DNA of 64,000 nucleotides. Origin: CAYOHR01 sp964512145 (GTDB lineage: Bacteria; Bacteroidota; Bacteroidia; Flavobacteriales_G; JALEGO01). The stretch is taken from contig CAZEIM010000012.1 of NCBI GenBank assembly GCA_964512145.1, positions 4,928 to 68,927 on the forward strand, written 5' to 3'. Both the position numbers and the translations under genes were made by a program. The notes under the pieces are model-generated. The model was not told the origin of the DNA. It saw only the letters and a list, made by a program, of their open reading frames with translations, and ran no database searches. Each line of letters opens with the position of its first letter. The first letter of the stretch is position 1. Of this stretch, positions 1 through 9,823 are shown piece after piece.

Positions 1-2401
1 AAATTTCGTACGGAATAGTTTTTACTTGTGTAGAAAGTTGTAAAATACTTTTTTTAAGTCCGAATACCTCTACCTCATCCCCTTCCTGAACATTTAAAAC
101 ATCGGTAACATCTAGCATACACATATCCATACAAATATTTCCAATAGTAGGCACTTCTTGGTGATGAAGAATAAATGTTGCATTTCCATTACCAAATGAC
201 CTGTGAATGCCATCGGCATATCCTATTGGAATTGTAGCAATAGTGCTATTTCGAAGCACTTTATTTTTTTGAGTATACCCAACACTCTCGCCTTTTTTAA
301 TCTTTTTTAATTGAGAAATACTTGTTTTTAAAGTACTTACTGGGATTAAATTTTCAAAATGTTTATGATAAGCGCTAAATCCATACAACCCAATTCCTAA
401 TCGAACCATATCAAAATGTAAATTACTAAAACGTTCTATAGCCGAGCTATTAGAAATATGTGTTAAAAAAGGATAAGAAATATGTTCTTTAAGAAAAGTA
501 ATAATCTGGGTAAACTTAGTAATTTGATTATTTGTAAACGCATCATCTTGGGCATTGTCGCTAGAAGATAAATGCGAAAAAACTGAAAGTACATGGATAT
601 TTTTTTGCTCGCGTAATAAACGAACTACTTCTTGTACTTCATCAGGTTCAAATCCTAATCGATGCATCCCTGTATCAAACTCAAGATGAATTCCGATGAT
701 TTGATGGGGATTTTTTAGCAGAAAGTATGCAATCTCATGCATTATTCTGATACTATAAACCACCGGCTCTAAGTTATATTGTAACATTCTTTCATAAAAG
801 TATGTTTCAGGATTCATAACCATGATAGGTGTTTTTATGCCTTGTGATCTTAATTGTATGCCTTCATCTAGATAAGCCACCCCAATATAATCTACCTTGT
901 TGTATTCTAATACTTTAGCAATTTCGTAGGATCCACTTCCATAAGAAAATGCCTTTAACATAGTCATAATTTTTTGCTGCGGTAATAACAAACTTTTGTA
1001 ATAATTAAAATTATGTTCTAGTGCTTTTAAGTTTACTTCTAAGGTTGTTTCATGTACTTTGCGTTCAAAATATTTGGTAATACGCTCAAACTCAAAAAAT
1101 CGAGCTCCTTTAATTAATACTAACGATTGATTAATAGGCTTGTTTTCAATAAAACGAAGAAAATCTTCTGTATTTTTAAAACAAACTATATTAGGTTCGT
1201 TCATAAAATAATGGGATAATTTTTCTCCTATACCATATATTTTATTTAAGGAGTACAATCGTACCATTTCTAAAATATGTTGGTATGTAAGAGCTTCATC
1301 AGAAACTTCAAGAATATCAGATAAAATAAGAATTTTATGTTTATATTCTTTTTCGAATCTACTCATAAAATCTAAGGCTATTTTTAGCGACTGAACATCT
1401 GAGTTATAGGTATCGTTTATAATTAAACAATCTGCCTTGCCTTCTTTTAATTCCAATCGCATAGCAACCGGATACAAAACATTTAATTTTTCTTGTATTT
1501 CTATGGTTGAATACCCTAAATACATAAGTAAAACGATACCATGTAAAGCATTTTCAATGGATGCATCGTCCTGAAATGGAATTTGTAATGTATATTTAGC
1601 CTTATTATAATTAATCGAAACCTGAGTTTGTCGGCTCAAGTATTGAATATCCGAAATATAAACCGGTGCATTTCTGTTTTTACGTGACCATGCAAAAGAA
1701 GGTAAATTTTTATGTAATATTTGCTGGTGTATTTCGATATAATCTTGGTTATATATAATTGTCTTGCTATTTTTAAAAAGATTCAATTTTTCCAAAACCT
1801 TTTCTTCCGTATTTAAAAAGCCTTCATCATGCGCGCTACCAATATTGGTAAATATACCTATATCAGGAGTAAGAATCTTTTGTAAATTAATCATTTCATT
1901 TGGCTTTGAAATTCCTGCCTCAAAAATCCCTAATGTATGATTATCATTAATATTCATAACGGATAAAGGCACCCCAATCTGTGAATTATAGCTTTTAGGA
2001 TTTCTACAGATATACTGATCTTTCCAAAGCATTTGAAAAAGCCACTCTTTTACAACAGTTTTACCATTACTTCCTGTAATAGCAATTAGAGGACCATTAA
2101 GTCTTTTTCGATGATATGAAGCTAACTCTTGTAGTGCAACTACCGAATTTTTTACCACTAAAAAATTAACGTCTTTTCTGTTTAAATCAAACTCAACAAC
2201 AAAATTTTTAACCCCTTTTTGGATTAATTCTTCTATAAAAACATGCCCATCATGTCGCTCTCCCTTAATGGCAAAAAAAATCATGTTGGGATACATATTT
2301 GTTCTGCTGTCAATACATATATGGTTAACTATTTCATGCTGTAAATTAATATGTGCTTTACCATGAATAATACTTGAAATTTCTTCTGCTGTATAATTCA
2401 T
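1..2401 (-). CDS. murF-alr: Bifunctional MurF / alanine racemase (3' end cut by window)
   Basis: Two peptidoglycan-precursor enzymes in one chain. The N-terminal half is MurF (UDP-MurNAc-tripeptide:D-Ala-D-Ala ligase, ATP-dependent, cytoplasmic), with the Mur-ligase P-loop ITGSNGKTVVKEW near residue 105-120. The C-terminal half is a PLP alanine racemase with the PLP-lysine motif LKAFSYGSG at about 935-960. The start is an ATG at 2399-2401 giving MNYTAEEISSIIHG. The frame stays open to base 1, so the Alr C-terminus, including its catalytic tyrosine region, is outside the window. This fusion is well known in Bacteroidetes and links D-Ala production to its use. It is divergent from the methyltransferase gene, with under 45 bases between starts, so the two promoters must overlap. 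Confidence 0.95.
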   Translation of the reverse strand, partial: MNYTAEEISSIIHGKAHINLQHEIVNHICIDSRTNMYPNMIFFAIKGERHDGHVFIEELIQKGVKNFVVEFDLNRKDVNFLVVKNSVVALQELASYHRKRLNGPLIAITGSNGKTVVKEWLFQMLWKDQYICRNPKSYNSQIGVPLSVMNINDNHTLGIFEAGISKPNEMINLQKILTPDIGIFTNIGSAHDEGFLNTEEKVLEKLNLFKNSKTIIYNQDYIEIHQQILHKNLPSFAWSRKNRNAPVYISDIQYLSRQTQVSINYNKAKYTLQIPFQDDASIENALHGIVLLMYLGYSTIEIQEKLNVLYPVAMRLELKEGKADCLIINDTYNSDVQSLKIALDFMSRFEKEYKHKILILSDILEVSDEALTYQHILEMVRLYSLNKIYGIGEKLSHYFMNEPNIVCFKNTEDFLRFIENKPINQSLVLIKGARFFEFERITKYFERKVHETTLEVNLKALEHNFNYYKSLLLPQQKIMTMLKAFSYGSGSYEIAKVLEYNKVDYIGVAYLDEGIQLRSQGIKTPIMVMNPETYFYERMLQYNLEPVVYSIRIMHEIAYFLLKNPHQIIGIHLEFDTGMHRLGFEPDEVQEVVRLLREQKNIHVLSVFSHLSSSDNAQDDAFTNNQITKFTQIITFLKEHISYPFLTHISNSSAIERFSNLHFDMVRLGIGLYGFSAYHKHFENLIPVSTLKTSISQLKKIKKGESVGYTQKNKVLRNSTIATIPIGYADGIHRSFGNGNATFILHHQEVPTIGNICMDMCMLDVTDVLNVQEGDEVEVFGLKKSILQLSTQVKTIPYEI

Positions 2402-2442
2402 AAAAACGTAGTATTTTTATGCAAAATACAATACTTTTTGTA

Positions 2443-3225
2443 ATGGAACATAAAATAAGCAGTAAACAAAACCCTAAAATTAAACAATTACAAAAATGGT
2501 ATAAAACAAAAGAACGAAAAAAGGATAAAATAATATTGGTTGAGGGAATAAAAGAAGTAAACATGGCTTTAGAGGCTGGATTTGAAGTGTTAGAGTCGTA
2601 TATTGTTCCTGAAATTATAGAACATAAAAATCAAGAAATTCTGTATAAGTTACCCGAAAATAAAATCTTTTCGGTTAGCAAGCAGGTATATGAAACCATC
2701 GCATATAGAGAAAGTAGTGAAGGTATAATAGTTGTATTTAAAGAAAAAAAAATTGAATTATCTGATGCATTTAAATGGATATTAATTTTAGAAAATATTG
2801 AAAAACCCGGAAATTTAGGCGCCATTTTAAGAACTGCAAATGCTATGGGTATTGATGCTATATTTATTACCGGAAATAGTGTTGATGTATTTAATCCTAA
2901 TACCATCCGATCTAGTTTAGGGGCTGTTTTTTTTACTCCGGTATTTGTTTTAAATAATACCGAAGCTGAGCAATGGTTAATAAAACAAGGATTTAATATT
3001 TATGTTACTTCTTCTAAATACGCCTATGAATTACCTAAGCTAAAGTTCAGTAAAAGAAAAGCCATTGTATTTGGATCGGAATCATTAGGTGTAACTGATT
3101 TTTGGGAAAAAAATACATACGAAAAAGTAAAAATACCCATGGTAGGAAAACCTACCTCATTAAATGTTTCAGTAGCAGCCGCTATTGTTTGTTATGAGAT
3201 TTTTAGACAAGAAAATTATGCGTAA
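2443..3225 (+). CDS. SpoU/TrmH-family RNA 2'-O-methyltransferase
   Basis: Probable SAM-dependent rRNA or tRNA ribose 2'-O-methyltransferase of the SPOUT (trefoil knot) superfamily, about 260 aa. An N-terminal substrate-binding part (KISSKQNPKIKQLQKW, then LVEGIKEV) precedes the catalytic motifs: motif 1 EKPGNLGAILRTANAMG, motif 2 VFGSESLG, motif 3 MVGKPTSLNVSVAAAI. The ATG at 2443 (MEHKISSKQNP) is preferred because relatives begin there; an upstream ATG at 2419 would add eight residues. The next gene starts inside its last codons, so the two are probably co-translated. The exact RNA target cannot be read from the sequence. Confidence 0.9.
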   Translation: MEHKISSKQNPKIKQLQKWYKTKERKKDKIILVEGIKEVNMALEAGFEVLESYIVPEIIEHKNQEILYKLPENKIFSVSKQVYETIAYRESSEGIIVVFKEKKIELSDAFKWILILENIEKPGNLGAILRTANAMGIDAIFITGNSVDVFNPNTIRSSLGAVFFTPVFVLNNTEAEQWLIKQGFNIYVTSSKYAYELPKLKFSKRKAIVFGSESLGVTDFWEKNTYEKVKIPMVGKPTSLNVSVAAAIVCYEIFRQENYA

Positions 3226-4421
3226 AATTTTATTCATTACCACCCAGCTACCATACCCTGCATTTAGTGGAGGCAGTATTAAAACGTGGAATATGTTGCA
3301 ATATTTTAAACAACATTTCGAAATACATTTTGTATGCCTGTTAAAAAATGACGACCAATTGCATGAAAATGAATTTATTACATTACTTAATCCAAAAACT
3401 TATTTCGCAAAAAAACTGAATATTCCTAGAAATATACCAAACTTTATAAAGAGTTGTTTTTTTTCCAAAACGCTAAATATTTATAGAAATTATCACCCAG
3501 AAGTTAAAATAGAAACTGAAAAATTATCGAAAATATGCGATGTTATTATTGTAGATCACTATGAGGTTTTTACGTATGTTCCGCATGAGTATCATTATAA
3601 AACGATTCTACACCAACACAATGCAGAATATGTGATGTGGAAACGCTTAGCAAATATTGAACAAAATATACTAAAAAANNNNNNNNNNNNNNNNTGAAAG
3701 TTGGCGCATTAAAAAAGCAGAAAAAACATTTTGTACGAATGCTTCCAAAATATGGGCGGCTCCAAACGATATTGATGCGTTAAAATTATTGGGTATTGAT
3801 TCTAAAAAATTTGAAATTACATATCATTTAGGAGATGATAGGGCATTAGGGCTTCCCGAAATAGATTTTTCGAAAACAGAATGTGCAATGCTGTATGTTG
3901 GAACTTTAAGTTGGGAGGCAAATATTGATGGTTTGTTATGGTTTTTTAACGCTTGTTGGCACGAGATACAAAATAAAGCAGAAAATGTAACTCTTTATAT
4001 TATTGGTAAAAATCCGGATGAACGATTATTACAAGCAAGTGAAAAATTTAAAAACATTGTTTTTACCGGTTTTGTTGAAGACTTAGAACCCTATTTTAAT
4101 AAATGTAAAGTAGCTATTGCCCCTTTGCGATTTGGAAGTGGCACTAAAGTTAAAGTGCTCACATATATGTACAGAGGTATTCCTTGTGTTACCAGTAGTA
4201 TAGGAGTAGAAGGATTAGAAATTACACATGGAAAACATATGTTTATATCAGACGATGCCAATTCATTTACAAAATGTTGTATTGAACTATTAACCTCCGA
4301 AAATTTATGCAAAACCATGGCAAAGGAATCGAGAGATGTAGCATTAAAAAATTATAGTTGGGAACCCGTATTAAAAAGTCACGTGGAGAGCATACAAAAA
4401 AGATTTCATTTAGAATCTTAG
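3218..4421 (+). CDS. Glycosyltransferase, GT4-like, interrupted by an assembly gap
   Basis: Probable nucleotide-sugar-dependent glycosyltransferase (GT-B fold). The N-terminal part begins MRKILFITTQLPYPAFSGG, the usual Rossmann start with a glycine-rich loop. The C-terminal donor-binding part has VGTLSWEANIDGLLWF and IAPLRFGSGTKVKVLTYM followed by a conserved Glu (VEGLEI). The ATG at 3218 overlaps the methyltransferase stop by 8 bases. A 16-N run at 3679-3694 shifts the nominal frame, but the sequence after it (ESWRIKKAEKTFCTNASK) continues the same protein. A true gap of 15 or 18 bases restores one frame; with 15 the product is about 400 aa. Likely role: surface polysaccharide or LPS sugar transfer, given the O-antigen ligase-like gene convergent with it. 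Confidence 0.85.
3679..3694. other. Assembly gap (16 N) inside the glycosyltransferase
   Basis: Sixteen undetermined bases. The reading frames on the two sides differ by one base at this nominal length, so the true length is probably 15 (or 18), giving one continuous gene. Confidence 0.95.
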
Positions 4422-4444
4422 TTATATCCTAAAATGAATGGTAT

Positions 4445-5998
4445 TTATATTTTTATAAATCTTGGAAGAATAGTTATAAAAAAGCCAAAAAAGGTTACGC
4501 CTGCTTGTGTATCCAATGAATCTTCTGTGAGCATTGAAATAAGTTGAATCATTAAAAAACAAGAAAATAAAAGATTTTTTTTGAATGTTTTTAACATTAT
4601 ATAGGCTAAACTAAGGCTAATTACTACCGTCCCTAATACGCCAAACTGAATTCCCCAGGTTAACCATTGATTATGTGGTTTTAACCAAAATTTTGGAGCA
4701 TCTTGAAGGCCTGATGATTGGTAATGAATTAACATTGCATGTAAAATGTTACCCGTACCATGACCAAACCATAATTTATCTTTTATAGTTTTTAAAGATA
4801 TTTTCCAAAATTCTATTCTCTGTGAAAATGATCCGTTATGAGGAGGTATTCCTTGTACATATCCATCCAACTCCCAAAATGTTTCGTATATCCGTTTCCT
4901 AAAACCCGATATGTTCGTAAATCGAACATTGGTAATTCCAAATTCGATATTTTTAACATCCTCTTGCGTAAGTTGTTCAAGCCCTTCAGCATCTTTGCTT
5001 AAATTTTTAGATGTTAAATACCTAATAAGCGTTGAAAATTGAGGTTGCCCAAGCGAATCTTTATCAAAAAAACCATTTGAACTTTTTATGTTCCACCCAT
5101 TTTCAAGCTCTAACCAACATATATTTCTCCAAATATAGTTTCCGTTTTCCTTTTGCATATTTTTAATGTCGTGTTCGTATTTATTTCCATGTTGAGTAAG
5201 GTTTTTTAATGTTTCTTCCTTATAGTTAGAGTTCCTAAAATATCTCCATTCTTGAATTGCTATATAACATGGAACTATAAATACTCCCAAGCCAAGTACT
5301 AATACAAATAATGTATATTTTGTATTAGCCATAGAACGTTTTAATAGAATCATTGAAAAGAAAAAGGTACTTACCAATAATACTATTAATCCGGTTAAAG
5401 ATTCAGAAATAAATAAATACCATAAAAACCAAGTTCCTAATAATAAATACATATAATTCTTAACATTACAGCTTAAAAAATAAACACATAAAAAAATGGC
5501 AAATACTATTTCTAATGAAAACCGAATATGAGAAATAAACCTAGATATTTCTCGAATATCTTTATAATAATACGGTGGTAACAGGTGTAAATAAATACCT
5601 GTAGCAAATAAAGTACCTGCAAATACAGAAAAAATAAAAAATTTAAAAATCCATATTATTTCTTTTTCTGATAATGTATAGTATGAATATACTAGTGGAA
5701 AAATAAGTAAAGGGATTTTAATTTTTATCTCGTGTAAGGCGCTTTGCAAATCATTCGAAGAAAATATAAATAAAACATATATCCAAAACAAAATGCTTAT
5801 AGCAACAGCTACTTTATTTTTAAAATAATAAGATAATTTTACAGAAATATTTCCGGTTAATATCCAAACCCCCAGTAAAATAAATTGGGAAACACTCATT
5901 AAAAAATTGGACAAAGGCAGGCCTATCGTAAGAATTATAGTCGCTGCAAAAAAATATTTCTGCTCATATTTTCTAAGATGCTGCAAAAGTTTCAACAT
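4445..5998 (-). CDS. O-antigen ligase / Wzy-like polytopic membrane protein
   Basis: About 517 aa with roughly ten predicted transmembrane segments and one very large extracytoplasmic loop (about residues 240-415). The loop ends with FGHGTGNI and the conserved KPHNQWLTWGIQFG stretch typical of the O-antigen ligase/polymerase (Wzy_C) superfamily, which joins or polymerises lipid-linked glycans at the periplasmic face of the inner membrane. The ATG at 5996-5998 is chosen; a TTG one codon upstream is possible. It lies 85 bases after the MFS gene, on the same strand, and is convergent with the glycosyltransferase. Whether it is a ligase (WaaL) or a polymerase (Wzy) cannot be decided from sequence. 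Confidence 0.8.
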   Translation of the reverse strand: MLKLLQHLRKYEQKYFFAATIILTIGLPLSNFLMSVSQFILLGVWILTGNISVKLSYYFKNKVAVAISILFWIYVLFIFSSNDLQSALHEIKIKIPLLIFPLVYSYYTLSEKEIIWIFKFFIFSVFAGTLFATGIYLHLLPPYYYKDIREISRFISHIRFSLEIVFAIFLCVYFLSCNVKNYMYLLLGTWFLWYLFISESLTGLIVLLVSTFFFSMILLKRSMANTKYTLFVLVLGLGVFIVPCYIAIQEWRYFRNSNYKEETLKNLTQHGNKYEHDIKNMQKENGNYIWRNICWLELENGWNIKSSNGFFDKDSLGQPQFSTLIRYLTSKNLSKDAEGLEQLTQEDVKNIEFGITNVRFTNISGFRKRIYETFWELDGYVQGIPPHNGSFSQRIEFWKISLKTIKDKLWFGHGTGNILHAMLIHYQSSGLQDAPKFWLKPHNQWLTWGIQFGVLGTVVISLSLAYIMLKTFKKNLLFSCFLMIQLISMLTEDSLDTQAGVTFFGFFITILPRFIKI

Positions 5999-6083
5999 CA
6001 ATTATAATATCTTATATAACATACCTTTCAACGCGCAAAGTTTTATTTTATTTTTCAGAATGCAATATTTAACTCCATCATTT

Positions 6084-7280
6084 CTAATGAACATTAAATA
6101 TTCTCCAAAAAAATATGGCAACCACTATACTTAATATGGTTAAACCCAAAAATAGAACATTAAAACCAAACATATCTGCCACAGTCATACCAATAGATGG
6201 GCCCAAAATATGACCAAACCCATATGCTATAGTATACAATGCAGAATATTGTCCTTGATTTTTATTTCCTGCTTTTTGCAAAGAATACGTCATCATAAAA
6301 GGCATGGTTAAAATTTCGGATAACGAAATAAAAATAATAAACAACATAACCAACCACCATACTCCATCACTCAACATTAAGGTAAAGAATGAAACTGCTA
6401 AAAACAATACCCCGGCAATAATCCATAAAAAATTTCTTTTGCTTTTTTCGAGCTTTAATATTAATGGCATTTCTACTAAAACAACGATTAGTCCATTAAT
6501 TCCGAGTAATATACCTATATCTCCCTCCGTATATTCATGAATTTTATTTAAAAATTGAGGAAATGCCGTGAACAATTGAAAAAAAACAATGGCATAAAGC
6601 ATAACTAAAAAAATAAATGCTAAATATTTTGGATCTTTATAAGGCGATATAACATTTACATCATTTTGTAAAAACCCGCGATTAACTTGTGCAGAATTTT
6701 TTGGAATAAAAAAATACAAAAAAACAGCTGCACATAAACTAGTTAAACCATCTAATATAAACAACCAATTATATCCAAAATACATAGCAATAAAACCACC
6801 CAATACAGGCCCTAAAGTAAACCCGACATTTGTGGCCATTCTCATTAAAGCCAAAGAACGTGTTCTGGTTTGCTCATTGCTGTATAAAGCTATTGCTTTA
6901 AAATTAGCTGGTCTAAATATATCAGCTAATAAAGCATGCAAAAAAACTATGGAATAAATAAAAATTAAATGATGACTAATTGGTAAAAAAAACAACACAC
7001 ATCCTCCCGAAATGAGAGAAAACAGCATAACATGTGTAAAGTTTTTTTTATCTGTTAACCAGCCTCCTAAATACGCTCCAAATACACTTCCAATTCCATA
7101 AACACTCATTACCCATCCTGCCTGAGTTAAACTATAACCTAATTCTTTAGTGATATATAATGAAGTGAATAAAAGCACCATAGACCCACTTCTATTAATC
7201 AATAAAATAAAAGATAGTATCCAAACTTTTTTAGAAATATTGGAAAAAGAATCCCTATAAAGTGTTAATAAATTTAGCAT
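6084..7280 (-). CDS. MFS transporter encoded in the thiEGH operon
   Basis: A 398-aa major facilitator superfamily permease with about 12 hydrophobic segments. MFS motif A is visible after TM2 (GAYLGGWLTDKKNFTHV), and NVGFTLGPVLGGF in TM5 matches motif C of antiporters. The ATG at 7278-7280 sits three bases after the thiH stop, so it is almost certainly co-transcribed with thiE-thiG-thiH. That linkage suggests transport of a thiamine precursor or thiamine, or drug-type efflux; the sequence alone resembles multidrug-efflux-like MFS members, so substrate is open. Confidence 0.85.
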   Translation of the reverse strand: MLNLLTLYRDSFSNISKKVWILSFILLINRSGSMVLLFTSLYITKELGYSLTQAGWVMSVYGIGSVFGAYLGGWLTDKKNFTHVMLFSLISGGCVLFFLPISHHLIFIYSIVFLHALLADIFRPANFKAIALYSNEQTRTRSLALMRMATNVGFTLGPVLGGFIAMYFGYNWLFILDGLTSLCAAVFLYFFIPKNSAQVNRGFLQNDVNVISPYKDPKYLAFIFLVMLYAIVFFQLFTAFPQFLNKIHEYTEGDIGILLGINGLIVVLVEMPLILKLEKSKRNFLWIIAGVLFLAVSFFTLMLSDGVWWLVMLFIIFISLSEILTMPFMMTYSLQKAGNKNQGQYSALYTIAYGFGHILGPSIGMTVADMFGFNVLFLGLTILSIVVAIFFWRIFNVH

Positions 7281-7283
7281 GAA

Positions 7284-8396
7284 CTAAAAATATACTCGAT
7301 CCCAATCCTTAAATACAGGTTCAAATCCTTTATGAATAATTATTTGTTTAATTTCATCTACTGATCTGGTGTCATCAACCTCAAACTGCTCTAATTGCAT
7401 ATTTGGATTAGTATATCCACCGGGATCTGTTTTTGAACCTGCACTCATAGAGGTAATTCCTAATGGAATAATATGATCTCTAAACTTATTCGATTCTCGG
7501 GTTGACATAGATAATTCAACCTCAGGATTTAATAATCGGTAAGCCCCAATTAATTGCACCAATTGCTTTTCCGTGATAGTTGATTTTAATGCAATTCCTC
7601 CAGCACAAGGTCTTAATCTTGGAAAAGAAATTGAATATCTGGTTTTCCAATATTTTTTTTCTAGATAATTTAAATGTAACGCGGTAAAAAAGGAATCGGT
7701 TCTCCAGTCTTCAAGCCCTATTAAAATACCTAATCCAATTTTATGAATATTTGCTTGTCCTAATCTGTCGGGAGTTGCTAGTCGATAAGCAAAATTTGAT
7801 TTCTTACCTTTTGGGTGATGTTTTTTATAATCTTCTTGATGATACGTTTCTTGATATACTAATACTGAGTGCAGTCCTAACTGAATTAACTCCTCATACT
7901 CTTCCATTTCTAATGGTTGTACTTCCATAGATATCATTGAAAAGTAAGGTTTTAATAGCTGAATAGCATTTTTAAAATAATCTAATCCAACCGTTCGATT
8001 TGCTTCGCCTGTTACCAATAAAACATGATCGTAACCCATGTTTTTAATAAATTCTGCTTCTTTAATTATTTCATCATTTCTCAACGTTTTTCTAGGAATT
8101 TTAACATCTAAGCTAAACCCACAATACGTACAAATATTTTGACATTCATTAGATAAATACATGGGAATATACATTTGAATAGTATTTCCAAACCGTTGAC
8201 GAGTAAGTTTATAGCTTTCTTGAGCTATTAATTCCAAATATGATTCGGCAGCTGGTGATATAAGGGCTTTAAAATCTTCTAAATCTCTATTTTTTTTAGA
8301 GAGTGCGTGCTCAACATCTGTGTTATTTTTTGAATAAATAGAGCGTGTTACTTCTTCCCAATTATATGTATTAAAAACAGATTCAAACATACTCAT
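7284..8396 (-). CDS. thiH: 2-iminoacetate synthase ThiH
   Basis: Radical-SAM tyrosine lyase, 370 aa (family usual 370-380), which cleaves tyrosine to dehydroglycine (2-iminoacetate) for the thiazole moiety of thiamine. The [4Fe-4S] cluster motif CQNICTYCGF (CxxxCxxC) is at about residues 84-93, and the C-terminal BATS-type region contains RLRPCAGG and GITSMSAGSKTDPGGY. Its ATG overlaps the thiG stop by one base (TAATG), indicating translational coupling. ThiH implies an anaerobic-type (tyrosine) glycine source rather than the ThiO glycine oxidase. Confidence 0.95.
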   Translation of the reverse strand: MSMFESVFNTYNWEEVTRSIYSKNNTDVEHALSKKNRDLEDFKALISPAAESYLELIAQESYKLTRQRFGNTIQMYIPMYLSNECQNICTYCGFSLDVKIPRKTLRNDEIIKEAEFIKNMGYDHVLLVTGEANRTVGLDYFKNAIQLLKPYFSMISMEVQPLEMEEYEELIQLGLHSVLVYQETYHQEDYKKHHPKGKKSNFAYRLATPDRLGQANIHKIGLGILIGLEDWRTDSFFTALHLNYLEKKYWKTRYSISFPRLRPCAGGIALKSTITEKQLVQLIGAYRLLNPEVELSMSTRESNKFRDHIIPLGITSMSAGSKTDPGGYTNPNMQLEQFEVDDTRSVDEIKQIIIHKGFEPVFKDWDRVYF

Positions 8397-9172
8397 TACT
8401 CATCTAAAAAGGCAGTTAACGGGCTAGATGCTTCAGCAGTATGTATATATCCTCTATATTTTGCTAAATATGCTTTTCTTCCTGCCTTTACTGCCCATTT
8501 AAAAGCGGTGGCCATTTCTACCGGATTTTCAGCAGTTGCAATAGCAGTGTTAACCAGAACTGCATCTGCTCCCATTTCCATGGCTTCTGAAGCATGCGAT
8601 GGAAGACCAATTCCAGCATCTACAATTACAGGAACGTTGCTTTGCTCAATAATAATTTCTAAAAAATCTTTGGTTTTTATCCCTTTATTACTACCTATAG
8701 GAGACCCTAAGGGCATTACAGCAGAAACACCGGTCTCTTCTAATCGCTTACATAATACAGGATCAGCATGAATGTAGGGCAAAACAATAAATCCAAGTTT
8801 AACAAGTTCTTCACTTGCTTTAAGTGTTTCAACTGGGTCGGGCATTAAATACTTTGGGTCGGGGTGTATTTCAAGTTTTAGCCAATTTGTTTCAAGGGCT
8901 TCTCTCGCCATTTGAGCCGCAAAAATAGCCTCTTTTGCATTTCTAGCTCCAGAAGTATTAGGTAAGTATTGAACATTCATATTTTGTAAGAAATGCAAAA
9001 TATTTTTATCTTCTTTGGTTATGTCAATCCGCTTTAAAGCCATGGTAACCATTTCTGTTTCACTAGCAATAAATGAATTTTGCATCATATCTCCAGAGCT
9101 AAATTTACCTGTACCGCAAAATAATCTTGAATTAAAAACCTTATCCCCTATTTTTAATACATCAATCTCCAT
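8396..9172 (-). CDS. thiG: Thiazole synthase ThiG
   Basis: TIM-barrel enzyme of 258 aa that condenses deoxyxylulose 5-phosphate, dehydroglycine and ThiS-thiocarboxylate into the thiazole phosphate. Visible conserved segments are SRLFCGTGKFSS near the N-terminus, LKLEIHPDPKYLMPDP, VMPLGSPIGSNKGI, VIVDAGIGLPSHASEAMEMG and DAVLVNTAIATAENP. It starts five bases after thiE's last codon and its stop overlaps the thiH start. Its sulfur carrier ThiS is encoded 41 kb away in the thiSCD cluster. Confidence 0.96.
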   Translation of the reverse strand: MEIDVLKIGDKVFNSRLFCGTGKFSSGDMMQNSFIASETEMVTMALKRIDITKEDKNILHFLQNMNVQYLPNTSGARNAKEAIFAAQMAREALETNWLKLEIHPDPKYLMPDPVETLKASEELVKLGFIVLPYIHADPVLCKRLEETGVSAVMPLGSPIGSNKGIKTKDFLEIIIEQSNVPVIVDAGIGLPSHASEAMEMGADAVLVNTAIATAENPVEMATAFKWAVKAGRKAYLAKYRGYIHTAEASSPLTAFLDE

Positions 9173-9176
9173 AATC

Positions 9177-9800
9177 TTACAACGTTTTATTTATATACTC
9201 GATGAGCTGTTTTGTGTCTGGGCTGTTTTGCATTAAGCCTGAAACCGCTATCCCATAAGCGCCTGTTTTCATAATATTTTCAATATCTTTTTCTTGAATA
9301 CCTCCTACAGCAAATATAGGCAGATGAATGTGATGTTTTTTAACTTGTTGCAAAATTTCAAATAGTCCTTCAATTCCTAAAATTTCATGTAATTTTTTCT
9401 TAGTTTTTGTATATGCAAAAGGCCCTAAACCAATATAATTTGCAGAAGTTTTTGAAATATCCTTAATTTGATGAAAAGTATTTGCTGTTGCGCCAATAAT
9501 TGCTCTTTTACCTAGTATTTTTCGAGCATCTTCTATATTCATATCCTCTTGCCCTAAATGTACTCCATCGGCTTTTGTTTTTTGGGCAATTATCACATCG
9601 TCATTCACAATAAATAACGCACGATTCTCGGTACATATTTTTTTTATTTCTTGAGCTAGATATAGTTTTTCTTCAAATAAACTGTCCTTACTCCTAAACT
9701 GAACCCACGGGCATCCATAATTGCATAATTTACGCACAAAAGTAAGTAAATCATCAGCGTTAGGATTATGCGTAATATATTGCCACTTAGGTAAATTCAT
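9177..9800 (-). CDS. thiE: Thiamine phosphate synthase ThiE
   Basis: Couples HMP pyrophosphate and thiazole phosphate to thiamine phosphate; 207 aa, the normal length. Conserved pieces are VQFRSKD (phosphate binding), LFIVNDDVIIA, ADGVHLGQEDM, IIGATANTF and YIGLGPFAYTKTK, followed by FAVGGI. The start is the ATG at 9798-9800. First gene of thiE-thiG-thiH-MFS. No TPP riboswitch is visible in the 100-base upstream leader, unlike the thiS cluster; only a TATTTTTG -7-like box is seen 24 bases upstream of the start. Confidence 0.95.
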   Translation of the reverse strand: MNLPKWQYITHNPNADDLLTFVRKLCNYGCPWVQFRSKDSLFEEKLYLAQEIKKICTENRALFIVNDDVIIAQKTKADGVHLGQEDMNIEDARKILGKRAIIGATANTFHQIKDISKTSANYIGLGPFAYTKTKKKLHEILGIEGLFEILQQVKKHHIHLPIFAVGGIQEKDIENIMKTGAYGIAVSGLMQNSPDTKQLIEYINKTL

Positions 9801-9823
9801 TTTAAATATTTCTATCTTTACAG

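Noticed and set aside
3789..4421. Separate short glycosyltransferase gene with a TTG start
   Set aside because: Coding sequence continues upstream to the N run, and the two halves complete one GT-B enzyme.
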